From NCBI GenBank assembly GCA_030616465.1, contig JAUWXH010000071.1:1-7925 (forward strand): a DNA stretch of 7,925 bases, given 5' to 3'. Below, piece by piece: positions 1 through 6,292 of the stretch. Under the pieces are notes generated by a model that worked only from the letters and a program-made list of their open reading frames with translations, had not been told where the DNA came from and did no database searches. Position 1 is the stretch's first letter, and each line of letters begins with the position of its first letter. The translations under genes and the position numbers were made by a program. The DNA comes from Planctomycetota bacterium (GTDB lineage Bacteria; Planctomycetota; Phycisphaerae; UBA1845; Fen-1342).

Positions 1-713
1 GCGGCATATGCATCCAGCAGCCCCGGGACGTTCTTACGCGGCTCGAGTGTGCCGACGTACAGGAAGAACCGCTCCGGCAGACCGAGCTTGGCCAGCGCTT
101 GGCGGACCTGTTCCGGCGCGCGTGGTCCGAACGCCGCGCGCGGTGCCTGGTAGGTCACGTCGATGATTTTCGGCGGCACGTTGAGCCGTTCGACCATCTC
201 GCGCTTGGTGAATTCGGAGGGGGCGATGAAGCGTCGGGTTTGGCGCGCGCCGGCCGCGAACTCGCGCTCATACCAGCGGACGCGGTCGGCGGGATGCCAC
301 TGCGGGTGCACGATCACGGAGAGGTCGTGGATGGTGGTGACGGTCGGCAGGTCGCAGCGGATGGGGATGTGGTTGGGTTCGTGGTAGAGGTGGTAGCGCC
401 GGGCTTTCATCCGGAACAGCCCCGCGTAGACGCCCTGCAGCAGCCGTCGCAGCCACCAGGGGCTTCGTGACCCGCCGAGATCACGTGGCTGGCGTGGGGA
501 TGAGCCGGCGTGTCCACCCGGGGCGCGCTCGAGCCGCCGGCGCCAATCGCGGCGCGTCAGGTGAGTGCAGATGAACGGATCGACACGGACGCCCGGCTCG
601 ACGTGCGGCAGATGAATCAGGAGCTCTTCGATGTAGTTCCCGACGCCGGTCAGCGTACGCCGTAGCGGGCGGTCATTGAGGATGACGGTGAGTGTCTCGC
701 TCGTTTCGGTCAG
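1..713 (-). CDS. GT4-type (GT-B fold) glycosyltransferase, C-terminus beyond window edge
   Basis: Transfers a sugar from a nucleotide- or phospho-activated donor to an acceptor that cannot be identified here, probably in the cytoplasm. About 237 codons are visible. Residues 8-32 carry the first beta strand and acceptor loop (TVILNDRPL then LTGVGNYIEELL). YHLYHEPN occurs near residues 107-114, the HDLS motif at 129-132, FIAPSEFTKREM at 162-173, and the donor-domain motif YVGTLEPRKN at 219-228, whose Arg/Lys bind the donor phosphate in this family. The rest of the donor domain is cut off. Between the in-frame stop at 815-813 and the ATG at 410 (residue 102) there is no ATG, GTG or TTG, yet the N-terminal motifs are intact. 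The best start is therefore CTG at 713, overlapping the kinase stop as CTGA and preceded by a strong Shine-Dalgarno. Family assignment is secure; the start and the substrate are inferred. Confidence 0.9.
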   Translation of the reverse strand, partial: MTETSETLTVILNDRPLRRTLTGVGNYIEELLIHLPHVEPGVRVDPFICTHLTRRDWRRRLERAPGGHAGSSPRQPRDLGGSRSPWWLRRLLQGVYAGLFRMKARRYHLYHEPNHIPIRCDLPTVTTIHDLSVIVHPQWHPADRVRWYEREFAAGARQTRRFIAPSEFTKREMVERLNVPPKIIDVTYQAPRAAFGPRAPEQVRQALAKLGLPERFFLYVGTLEPRKNVPGLLDAYA

Positions 714-1690
714 TGGGGGGACTCCTTCCGTTGCTCGATGCGTGCCAAGGTGGCGGCACCAATGACCCCGGCGTCGCTGCCGAGCGCGGCCAGCTCGATC
801 TGCGGGAAATCCTCAGCGAGTCGCCATGTTTCGCGGTGAAAGTGGTCGCGGACCGGGCCGAGCAACTGCTGGCCGGCGCCGATCAACCCTCCGGCAAGTA
901 CAACGCGGGCGGGGTTGAGGATGTGTTGAAGGCTCACGCACCCGATTGCCAGGTAATAGCAGGTCTCGTCCCAGATGCGAAGGGCGAGTGCGTCGCCGGC
1001 GCGTGCCGCCTGGGCGACTTGCACCGAGGTGATTGTCTCGCCGGCATCGAGACGGACTTTCAGCGATGAATCCTCACCGGCTTGTACGGCCTCGACCAGG
1101 CGTTCGGCGATGGCGTTGGCCGAGCCGTAGCGCTCCAGGCAGCCGCGTTGTCCACAGGGGCATGGTCGTCCATCAGGGACGGCGATCATGTGGCCGATTT
1201 CGGCGGCGTTCTCGAGGGCGCCGCGTACGAGCTCTCCGTTGACGATCACGCCGCCGCCGATGCCGGTCCCCAGCGTCAACATGACCATGTCGCGGACACC
1301 GCGGCCCGCACCCGCGACGAACTCACCGAACGCGGCGACATTGGCGTCGTTGTCGAGCGTGACCGGCAGCTCGGTCGCCGCGCTGAATCGCTCCCGCAGG
1401 GGGATGTTCTTCCACCCGGGCAGGTTGGCGGAGGCGTAGACGATGCCTTTCTTGTGCGACAGCGGGCCGGGGGTTCCGTAGCCGATCGCCGCGACGTCGC
1501 TCTTGGCCAGGCCGGCACCGCGGATCAGGTCCTCGACCAGTCGCACGAGCCGGGCGAAGACGTGCTCGAAGCCGTGCTCGGCTTGGGTTTCAATCGAACG
1601 GCGGTGGACGAGTGTGCCGGAAGCGTCAAGCACGCCGCCTTTGATGTTCGTTCCGCCCAGATCGATGCCGATCGTGTAGTGTGCGGTCAT
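710..1690 (-). CDS. ROK-family sugar kinase, glucokinase-like
   Basis: ATP-dependent cytoplasmic phosphorylation of a hexose, most likely glucose, feeding glycolysis or sugar-nucleotide synthesis. The 326 residues match the usual length of ROK glucokinases (about 320). Visible motifs are the N-terminal phosphate loop GIDLGGTNIKGG (8-19), DNDANVAAFGE (113-123) with the likely catalytic Asp115, the second ATP-binding segment TLGTGIGGG (139-147), and the ROK signature H-x9-C-x-C-G-x2-G-C-x-E at 167-186, whose His and three Cys bind zinc. There is no N-terminal helix-turn-helix, so this is an enzyme rather than a ROK repressor. The ATG at 1690 is preferred over the in-frame GTG at 1711 because GAGGA lies 6 bases before it. 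A TACAAT hexamer at 1756-1751 could be a -10 box, without a clear -35. The stop overlaps the glycosyltransferase start. Exact hexose specificity is not readable. Confidence 0.92.
   Translation of the reverse strand: MTAHYTIGIDLGGTNIKGGVLDASGTLVHRRSIETQAEHGFEHVFARLVRLVEDLIRGAGLAKSDVAAIGYGTPGPLSHKKGIVYASANLPGWKNIPLRERFSAATELPVTLDNDANVAAFGEFVAGAGRGVRDMVMLTLGTGIGGGVIVNGELVRGALENAAEIGHMIAVPDGRPCPCGQRGCLERYGSANAIAERLVEAVQAGEDSSLKVRLDAGETITSVQVAQAARAGDALALRIWDETCYYLAIGCVSLQHILNPARVVLAGGLIGAGQQLLGPVRDHFHRETWRLAEDFPQIELAALGSDAGVIGAATLARIEQRKESPH
711..729 (-). promoter_or_regulatory. Shine-Dalgarno plus apparent CTG start codon of the glycosyltransferase
   Basis: On the minus strand GGAAGGAG (729-722) is followed by eight bases and then CTG (713-711). 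The CTG shares bases with the upstream kinase stop TGA (712-710), forming the usual 4-base stop/start overlap with C in place of A. The spacing and overlap are what one expects of a translationally coupled start, and they pick this codon in the absence of any ATG, GTG or TTG nearby. A sequencing error or true ATG in relatives is the main alternative. Confidence 0.5.
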
Positions 1691-1770
1691 TGGCGTTCCT
1701 CGTGGGGGCACGCGGGAACCGACACCGCGGTCGGTGCTGGTCGGCCGCCCATTGTAGTGGCAGGGTGCAT

Positions 1771-2089
1771 TCAGTTCTGCTCGGTGAGGTGGACCTGCCC
1801 ATCCACGACGATGCCGGCAATGCCGATTGCGAGCAGGCGCTCCGCCGGGGCGGTGAACGGATCGTCATGCCAGATCGTGACATCCGCACGCCCCCCCGGC
1901 ATCAGCGTTCCGTCGAGCGGAGATCCGCTCACCGAGAGGGCCGCGCCGACCGTGAAGCCCCGGATCGCTTCCTCTACCGAGATGCGCTGCCCGGAGAACC
2001 AGCCGCCGGGCCGGTCGCCGACCGGGGCATGTCGGGTAGCAGCGCTGCGCAATCAGGATCAAGTCGGGCTGGTCATACCGTGCGGTCAT
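1771..2089 (-). pseudogene. Remnant of a YtcJ-like amidohydrolase (Amidohydro_3): both ends present, middle deleted
   Basis: The C-terminal part reads in one frame from about 2052 to the TGA at 1773-1771. It contains AATR, GGWFSGQRISVEEAI, GFTVGAA, DGTLMPGGRADVTIW, DDPF and GIVVDGQV, in the order seen at the end of YtcJ-type metal-dependent hydrolases (family members are roughly 500-550 residues). Directly upstream, in a different frame, ATG at 2089 opens MTARYDQPDLILIAQR, resembling the family's N-terminal 'ADLILTNGKIYT' strand. The two pieces abut near 2040-2050. About 400 residues, including the metal-binding barrel, are missing and the frames do not match. I infer an internal deletion; it could instead be an assembly collapse. 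Any translated 93-residue product from the TTG at 2052 would lack an active site. It precedes the ROK kinase on the same strand. The C-terminal match is stronger than the N-terminal one. Confidence 0.68.
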
Positions 2090-2098
2090 CGGCACGCG

Positions 2099-2128
2099 AT
2101 TATGGGTAGTGGTGAGCTGAGATGACAA
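2099..2128 (-). promoter_or_regulatory. Putative sigma-70-type promoter of the amidohydrolase remnant, possibly also serving the kinase/glycosyltransferase genes
   Basis: On the minus strand TTGTCA (2128-2123) is separated by 18 bases from CATAAT (2104-2099); each differs from consensus at one position. The expected transcription start falls near 2092, only about 3 bases before the ATG at 2089, and no Shine-Dalgarno precedes that ATG. This would make the transcript nearly leaderless. The functional role is inferred from sequence alone. Confidence 0.38.
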
Positions 2129-2129
2129 C

Positions 2130-2534
2130 GGGCCGGAGCTGCGGGCGTTCTTCGCGTTGGCGAGTCGGGGTCTGCGTGCGGCAGCCGGGCCCCGTCTGCG
2201 TCCAGTGGCATCCGTCCGAGAAAAAAGAAGAGGAGCAGGCTGGCGACGACCGGGGTGTTCGGGCCGAAGGGAAGGGAGGCCGCCGCGCAGACGCCTGCTC
2301 CATATCCTGTTCACCCTCTTGTTGGCCGATCGGGCCCGGGCAAATTGGCCCGCCTCGGGCGAGGGTGTCTATTCTCGGGTGTTACTCGGCCGCGAGTCTT
2401 GTGCCAAGCTAACTGGCCCACTCCATCCGTAGTATAACGGCCCGTGGCCAGCACGTCAGCCCCAAACCCCGAAATCTTCCGCAATCTCGCCGGAGTTCTT
2501 GCCCGGGCAAACCCCGCAGATTTTAGCCGCCGGC
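2130..2534. other. Intergenic DNA without a supportable gene
   Basis: No reading frame here has a plausible start, ribosome-binding site and protein-family signature. The only structure seen is a short perfect hairpin, GCCCG-CCT-CGGGC (2348-2360), and a purine-rich stretch around 2220-2236. One minus-strand frame reads a hydrophobic stretch (VVASLLLFFFLG, about 2250-2215) but has no start codon after its upstream stop. The region may hold leader or regulatory DNA of the flanking genes, or decayed coding sequence. Confidence 0.5.
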
Positions 2535-2563
2535 TTGATTCGTTTGCCGATGGAACCTACGCT
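2535..2563 (+). promoter_or_regulatory. Putative promoter of tRNA-Thr
   Basis: TTGATT (2535-2540) and TACGCT (2558-2563) are spaced by exactly 17 bases. A start near 2570 would give a leader of about 27 bases before the mature tRNA 5' end, suitable for RNase P processing. The -10 match is modest, so the call rests on spacing and location. Confidence 0.35.
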
Positions 2564-2596
2564 TCCCGGTGCGGGACCGGTGTTCGGCATCCATGT

Positions 2597-2668
2597 GCCG
2601 ATGTAGCTCAACGGTAGAGCACGGCTTTCGTAAAGCCGGGGTTGTGGGTTCGAATCCCACCATCGGCT
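2597..2668 (+). tRNA. tRNA-Thr, anticodon CGT
   Basis: A complete cloverleaf folds by eye. The acceptor stem is GCCGATG/CATCGGC (2597-2603 with 2661-2667), the D stem GCTC/GAGC, the anticodon stem CGGCT/AGCCG closing loop TTCGTAA with anticodon CGT, a 5-base variable loop, and the T stem GTGGG/CCCAC around TTCGAAT. All stems are fully paired. The anticodon reads ACG (Thr). The discriminator is T2668; CCA is not encoded, so it must be added by tRNA nucleotidyltransferase. A short T-run (2668-2671) follows. The minus strand across this gene is open and would encode the well-known spurious tRNA-antisense peptide type; it is not a gene. No duplicated 3' end suggesting an integrated element was seen in the window. 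Confidence 0.97.
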
Positions 2669-2818
2669 TTTGCTAACCCGTGTGTCCGGCGGGTCGGCGT
2701 CTGTTCCGGACGGGGGCGGGGAGTGGTTCCCACACTTGCGGATCGCTGTCGGCGTCGCGCTCTGTCGGCAGTGCTCATGTCGTCCTTCTCTCTGGCGCGG
2801 CGTGCGCGGCGTGCCGCG

Positions 2819-2855
2819 ACACGATAGCGATCTGGTCGAACTGATCGCGTCGTGT
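2819..2855. repeat. Imperfect inverted repeat, 12 paired bases per arm
   Basis: ACACGA-TA-GCGATC (2819-2832) pairs with GATCGC-G-TCGTGT (2843-2855) around a 10-base centre; the only mismatch is an internal TA/G bulge. No T-run follows on either strand, so it is not a classical terminator. It could be a protein-binding site or an RNA hairpin. Confidence 0.5.
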
Positions 2856-2986
2856 AGTCGCCGCCGGTGCCGACATGGAACCGCCGGCGTTTACGCTCGT
2901 GCACGCGAGGAGCATTCCCCGGCCGTGCGAAACGCAGCGGGCAACGCCGCGAAAACGCGCGGCGAAGAAATCTGCGAAATATTTGT

Positions 2987-3011
2987 TTACGTCGCTGCAA
3001 AGTTGACGTAA
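2987..3011. repeat. Inverted repeat TTACGTC-N11-GACGTAA
   Basis: Two perfect 7-base arms (2987-2993 and 3005-3011) are separated by 11 bases in the AT-richest part of this intergenic region. The centre-to-centre distance is 18 bases, close to two helical turns, as in operators for dimeric regulators. A TTGACG hexamer overlaps the right arm, but no convincing -10 follows. Function is unknown. Confidence 0.4.
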
Positions 3012-3067
3012 GGTTGTTGTCGTTGTGCAAGTGGCGCCGCACGGCGCGCCGCTGACGATGAACATCG

Positions 3068-3089
3068 CGCTGCCCATGAGCGGGCAGCG
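3068..3089. repeat. Strong hairpin CGCTGCCC-N6-GGGCAGCG
   Basis: Perfect 8-base GC-rich arms (3068-3075 and 3082-3089) enclose a 6-base loop. It stands 7 bases before the terminator-like hairpin at 3097, so the two could form adjacent stems of one RNA. Confidence 0.55.
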
Positions 3090-3096
3090 TCGCTCG

Positions 3097-3142
3097 GATG
3101 GAAGGTCTTCGTGCGCCACGGCTGGACCTTCCATCTCTTTTT
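3097..3142 (+). terminator. Terminator-like hairpin, plus-strand orientation
   Basis: GATGGAAGGTC (3097-3107) and GACCTTCCATC (3125-3135) form a perfect 11-base stem with a 17-base loop, followed on the plus strand by TC and five Ts (3138-3142). There is no T-run on the minus side, so it should stop plus-strand transcripts. The only plus-strand gene upstream is tRNA-Thr, 430 bases away. It may block read-through into elbB or end an unannotated small RNA. The long loop lowers confidence in efficient intrinsic termination. Confidence 0.55.
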
Positions 3143-3206
3143 GCGCGTGGCGACCAGCGGCCGGGCTTGGCGGGGGCGGACACGCTCCGCTCACATCCGA
3201 CGCCGA

Positions 3207-3869
3207 CTAGCCGGTCAGTGCGAGCACCTTGTCCACCAGCCTGCGGACGCCCTCGAACACCTCCGCCGGACCTTGGCCAAGCATGTACGCCGGCGTGGTG
3301 ACGACCTTGTTCTCCGCGTCCAGCGCGAACTCGGTGACCGGGCAGTCCTCGTGCACGCAGCCCATGGCGGCGATCGCGCCGGCTGTGCCCGCGTCGTTGC
3401 CGATCGTCAGCTTCGCTTTGATTCCGCGCTGGCCGGCAATCCGGGCGAGCAGCGCGGGCGCGATGCAGATTGCGCCGACCGGTTTCTTCTGCTCCAGCAT
3501 GTCGCCGACGAGCTTCTCGACATCCGGGTTCACCGTGCATTCCGGGCCGTCGTCGGCAAAGCTGCACAAGTTCTTGGCGGCCCCGAACCCGCCGGGAAGC
3601 ACCAGCGCGTCGAGCTCGGCGGCGCGGACGTCGGCAACGTCCTTGATGTCGCAGCGGGCGATGCGCGCGGATTCCTTGAGCACGTTGCGGGTTTCGCCGG
3701 CCGGCTTCTGGGTCTGGTGATCGACCACCTGGGTGACGTCGATGTTCGGGGCGCAGCAGACGATCTCGGCCCCGTTCTGATCGAGCGCCAGCAGCGTGAG
3801 CACCGATTCGTGGATCTCGGCTCCGTCAAGAAAACCGCAGCCGGACAGCACTACACCAACTCTGGGCAT
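3207..3869 (-). CDS. elbB: ElbB-type isoprenoid biosynthesis glyoxalase (DJ-1/PfpI superfamily)
   Basis: Cytoplasmic cofactor-independent glyoxalase-like enzyme; E. coli ElbB has glyoxalase activity on glyoxal and was linked to isoprenoid synthesis. The 220 residues match the family length. Family blocks appear in order: VGVVLSGCGFLDGAEIHES (4-22), ETRNVLKESARI (59-70), AAELDALVLPGGFGAAKN (83-100), the nucleophile-elbow segment GAICIAPALL (132-141) with the expected reactive Cys135, LTIGNDAGTAG (154-164) and VVTTPAYMLGQG (189-200). The ATG at 3869 is chosen over an in-frame start 12 codons upstream because GGGAG lies 6 bases before it and the family starts at this strand. TACAAT (3914-3909) and TATGCT (3906-3901) are candidate -10 boxes with weak -35 partners. 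The gene is 116 bases downstream of the large exported-protein gene on the same strand and converges on tRNA-Thr. Nothing appears damaged. Confidence 0.95.
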   Translation of the reverse strand: MPRVGVVLSGCGFLDGAEIHESVLTLLALDQNGAEIVCCAPNIDVTQVVDHQTQKPAGETRNVLKESARIARCDIKDVADVRAAELDALVLPGGFGAAKNLCSFADDGPECTVNPDVEKLVGDMLEQKKPVGAICIAPALLARIAGQRGIKAKLTIGNDAGTAGAIAAMGCVHEDCPVTEFALDAENKVVTTPAYMLGQGPAEVFEGVRRLVDKVLALTG

Positions 3870-3985
3870 GGTTATCTCCCTTTGAACAGGTTTGAGCTCG
3901 AGCATAACATTGTAATCGTCATGCTGCGGTCGCCGAGCCGCCGGCGGTTAGAAGGGCCGTTCCCGATCGTTCCTAGCGACATACC

Positions 3986-6154
3986 TCACGGTCGTAGCTC
4001 GGCGGGCATTTCGTCCGCGCGGCCAAGGCGCTCGTACGTCGCCTGCAACGCCCGTTTGAACGCATCGAGCTTCATCCACTCCACGTGACTATCGAGGAAC
4101 AGGACATTGGTACCCTCGTCGCCGATGATGCGCTCGTAGGCCACGATGTTCCGCACGTCGTCAGACGCTGACTGCCCGGCGATGTAGACGTACGAGATGG
4201 CTCCCTCACGATCGCGTGGTGAGTTCAGTTCGGCGCGCGTGATTAACACCGTATCGATGAGCTCGTCAAACGACTTCGGGAATCGCTCCTGGTGGTCGTT
4301 GGCGTAGATGTGCATCCCCTGCCCGATGCCGCGCAGATTGGCCATGCTGACCGCGCGCTTGGCCAGCTCGCGGGCGCGGGCCAGCGAGGGTAGCAGAATC
4401 GACACCAGCAGGGCCACCACCGCGACCGCCGCCACAGCCGTCGTGCCCGTGCCGACCTGGGCGTAGAGGATGCCGTCCTCATCCGTTGAGCACGTGCCGA
4501 AGGTGTTGTGGGCCTGCTCGACCACCTTGGCCACGACCGGAAACGCGCTGACGTCCAAGCCCACGTCGCCGACCGAGAGCATCGAGCGACCGGCGGTCGA
4601 GTACAGCAATCCGAGCGGGTAAAGCAGCCGGGCGAAGTATTGTGAGTCGCAGAAGCCGAAGCTCTGGATCTCGTCAGAGAAGATGTACTGCTTCACCTTC
4701 TGGAAGTCGGGGTGGTCGAGGATGCTTGCCGCACGCGTCTGCGGGTCGACCTGGTTGAGGGCCACCTTGACGGTCTGCGGGAAGAGCCCGAAGACCATGC
4801 GGTCGCCCACGAAGCCCCACGCCGGCGCGACCGGGCACGGCACGCCGCCGATGACCACGTAGTGGATGGTGTGGTCGCCGTCGGAAGCCTGCCGCGTGGC
4901 GAGGTTTACGTCCTTCATCTGTAGCAGCGGCTTGAGCATTTCGACCAGCCGCAGCAGCATGCCGTGTACTGCTTCGCTGTCTTTGACCTCGGCGACGAGC
5001 ACGCTGCCGGTCAGCAGGATGCCGCCGTGCGCGGGCGCGTCATAAACGGCCCAGGTGTCGCCGAACGCCGGCAGCAGGTCATTGGTGACGGAGAACCCGA
5101 GGAACATCGTGGGCATCTCCATCGCGCCGGCGACCATCGGCACAAACTCGGGGTTGACCAGCTCGACCGTGTCGAGCACGTCCTGCCAGAGGCGCTCCGA
5201 GTCCAGGTTCCACACCTGGGCCCAATAGGCGTCCTTCGGGATGATCTTCAGGTCATTGTCGGAGAGTGGGTCCTGTTCCCAGAGCTTCAGGATTCCCTTC
5301 CGTTCGCCCTCGACGTGCACAAAGATACGGCACCAGGACCCTTGCTCGGTCTCGGAGCAGTGAATGTACTTCGAGCGGATCGCGTTGATGCCCAACGCTT
5401 CGAGCAGCGGCTCGACGATCGGCGGCAGGGGCCCCGCGGTTTCCTCGGCAAGTGACTTCGCCTTCGCCACGATGGCCTGCACGTCTCCAAACGCGCTGAA
5501 CGTCGCGTCGCCGCGGTCGGCTTGAACCTTTCGACGGGCGAACTTCAACTCGTCACTGTCGGCCAGCGACGGTCCGGCCCCGTTGATGCGCTCGATGATC
5601 TTTCCCGCCGCCGTCTCGCCGAGCGTAAGCAGGAAATGCCCCTTGTGGGTGCCCCAGAGGATCGTCAGCGGGGTGTTTTCGAGCGGCAGGGCGTGCATGG
5701 CCACGCCGGCGACCGACTGTTCCCGGGTCTCCGCGGCCGGCTGCAGAGCCTGAATCAACCTGGCGAACGATTCGGCGAGTCTCGGTGCATCATCACCGGG
5801 GGCTATGAACAGGGCCGCTTGCACGTCCGGGGTTTCGTTGTCGAGGGTCACGTCGAGCAGCGCGATCCCACCCGGCTTGTCACAGGCCAGCCCGAGCAGC
5901 TCCATGAACATCGCCAGGTTCTGGAGGTTGGGGTCGTCGAACTTGGCCTGGGCGGCCTGCCCGATGAAGGCTTTGATCTGGGCGGCGTCGGGATCGTCTT
6001 CGTCGATGAGGCGTGCCCAGCCGGCATAGGCCAGCGTGTCGGCCGGCAGCAGCGCGGCGATGTCAACGTGTTCCGCGTGCAGGGGCATCAGCGGGCCGAG
6101 CAGCACGCCCCACAGGGCGGCGAAGGTTCGGAAAGACCAGGCGGTGGGTTTCAT
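3986..6154 (-). CDS. Exported 722-residue protein with C-terminal transmembrane/pseudopilin-like module
   Basis: Function unknown. Residues 1-27 form a signal peptide (hydrophobic stretch about 10-24, likely cleavage after LHA). Residues 30-565 are a large, probably periplasmic domain beginning DIAALLPADTLAYAGWARL, a pattern seen in DUF3352-like surface proteins. A hydrophobic helix at about 571-591 (TAVAAVAVVALLVSILLPSL) runs into LARARELAKRA, NLRGIGQGMHIYAND and FPKSFDELID, the consensus that normally follows the prepilin leader in planctomycete pseudopilin-like proteins; here the leader is absent and the module is internal. The end carries NVLFLDSHVEWM, a variant of the H-x9-DG ending of those proteins. 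The start is secure: AAGGAGG lies 9 bases before the ATG. The product is probably anchored by the C-terminal helix; partners are not indicated by the context. A possible operator lies upstream at 6220-6240. Confidence 0.85.
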   Translation of the reverse strand: MKPTAWSFRTFAALWGVLLGPLMPLHAEHVDIAALLPADTLAYAGWARLIDEDDPDAAQIKAFIGQAAQAKFDDPNLQNLAMFMELLGLACDKPGGIALLDVTLDNETPDVQAALFIAPGDDAPRLAESFARLIQALQPAAETREQSVAGVAMHALPLENTPLTILWGTHKGHFLLTLGETAAGKIIERINGAGPSLADSDELKFARRKVQADRGDATFSAFGDVQAIVAKAKSLAEETAGPLPPIVEPLLEALGINAIRSKYIHCSETEQGSWCRIFVHVEGERKGILKLWEQDPLSDNDLKIIPKDAYWAQVWNLDSERLWQDVLDTVELVNPEFVPMVAGAMEMPTMFLGFSVTNDLLPAFGDTWAVYDAPAHGGILLTGSVLVAEVKDSEAVHGMLLRLVEMLKPLLQMKDVNLATRQASDGDHTIHYVVIGGVPCPVAPAWGFVGDRMVFGLFPQTVKVALNQVDPQTRAASILDHPDFQKVKQYIFSDEIQSFGFCDSQYFARLLYPLGLLYSTAGRSMLSVGDVGLDVSAFPVVAKVVEQAHNTFGTCSTDEDGILYAQVGTGTTAVAAVAVVALLVSILLPSLARARELAKRAVSMANLRGIGQGMHIYANDHQERFPKSFDELIDTVLITRAELNSPRDREGAISYVYIAGQSASDDVRNIVAYERIIGDEGTNVLFLDSHVEWMKLDAFKRALQATYERLGRADEMPAELRP

Positions 6155-6219
6155 GGGCAGATTCCTCCTTGGACGATCGAAAACGTACTTGTCAACGTGG
6201 GTAGCGCTGACGCCACAGC

Positions 6220-6240
6220 AGTTTCACAGCTTTTGAAACT
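6220..6240. repeat. Inverted repeat AGTTTC-N9-GAAACT between divergent genes
   Basis: Perfect 6-base arms (6220-6225 and 6235-6240) with a 9-base centre sit 66 bases upstream of the minus-strand ATG at 6154, where an operator for the exported-protein gene would be expected. A further GAAAC (6244-6248) repeats one arm. On the minus strand TTGACA occurs at 6194-6189 but has no suitable -10 before the Shine-Dalgarno, so I do not call a promoter. Confidence 0.35.
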
Positions 6241-6262
6241 TTAGAAACGACCGCCGATCACC

Positions 6263-6292
6263 TTAGGAGCGGGCAGCCGGGCCGATTATACT
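6263..6292 (+). promoter_or_regulatory. Putative promoter of the mqnA-mqnC operon
   Basis: TATACT (6287-6292) is a good -10 box; TTAGGA (6263-6268), 18 bases upstream, is a weak -35. Transcription would start near 6299, at the first base of the small inverted repeat GTTGC-AAGC-GCAAC (6299-6312), giving a leader of about 36 bases. The repeat could be an operator or a 5' hairpin. Confidence 0.38.

Larger units (their letters stand above)
2669..3206. other. Non-coding region between convergent tRNA-Thr and elbB, rich in inverted repeats
   Basis: About 540 bases without a supportable protein gene. It contains an imperfect inverted repeat (2819-2855), the hairpin CGCCGCG-AAAACG-CGCGGCG (2945-2964), an operator-like repeat (2987-3011), a strong hairpin (3068-3089) and a terminator-like hairpin with a plus-strand T-run (3097-3142). 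Around 2970-3015 the base composition is clearly more AT-rich than the surroundings. Convergent gene ends explain a need for terminators; the number of structures leaves room for a small RNA. Confidence 0.5.

Noticed and set aside
1082..2125. 347-residue plus-strand open frame
   Set aside because: It lies opposite the ROK kinase and the amidohydrolase remnant, which have clear family motifs; its composition is that of a GC-rich antisense shadow.
2100..2330. Minus-strand frame with a hydrophobic stretch VVASLLLFFFLG, considered as a decayed membrane protein
   Set aside because: No start codon follows its upstream stop, no ribosome-binding site is visible and no family resemblance extends beyond the hydrophobic residues.
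2597..2668. tRNA-Thr as an attachment site for an integrated element
   Set aside because: No second copy of the tRNA 3' end and no integrase or phage gene is present in the window.
2608..3567. 319-residue minus-strand open frame across tRNA-Thr and elbB
   Set aside because: Its end reads GGIRTHNPGFTKAVLYR, the familiar spurious peptide from the antisense strand of tRNA genes; the rest is Arg-rich out-of-frame sequence overlapping elbB.
3111..4088. 325-residue plus-strand open frame
   Set aside because: Antisense to elbB, with no motif or ribosome-binding site of its own.
6189..6194. TTGACA on the minus strand as a -35 box for the exported-protein gene
   Set aside because: A -10 box at proper spacing would fall on the Shine-Dalgarno region and no matching hexamer is there.
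5522..6244. 240-residue plus-strand open frame
   Set aside because: Antisense to the 722-residue exported-protein gene, whose signal peptide and Shine-Dalgarno are convincing.
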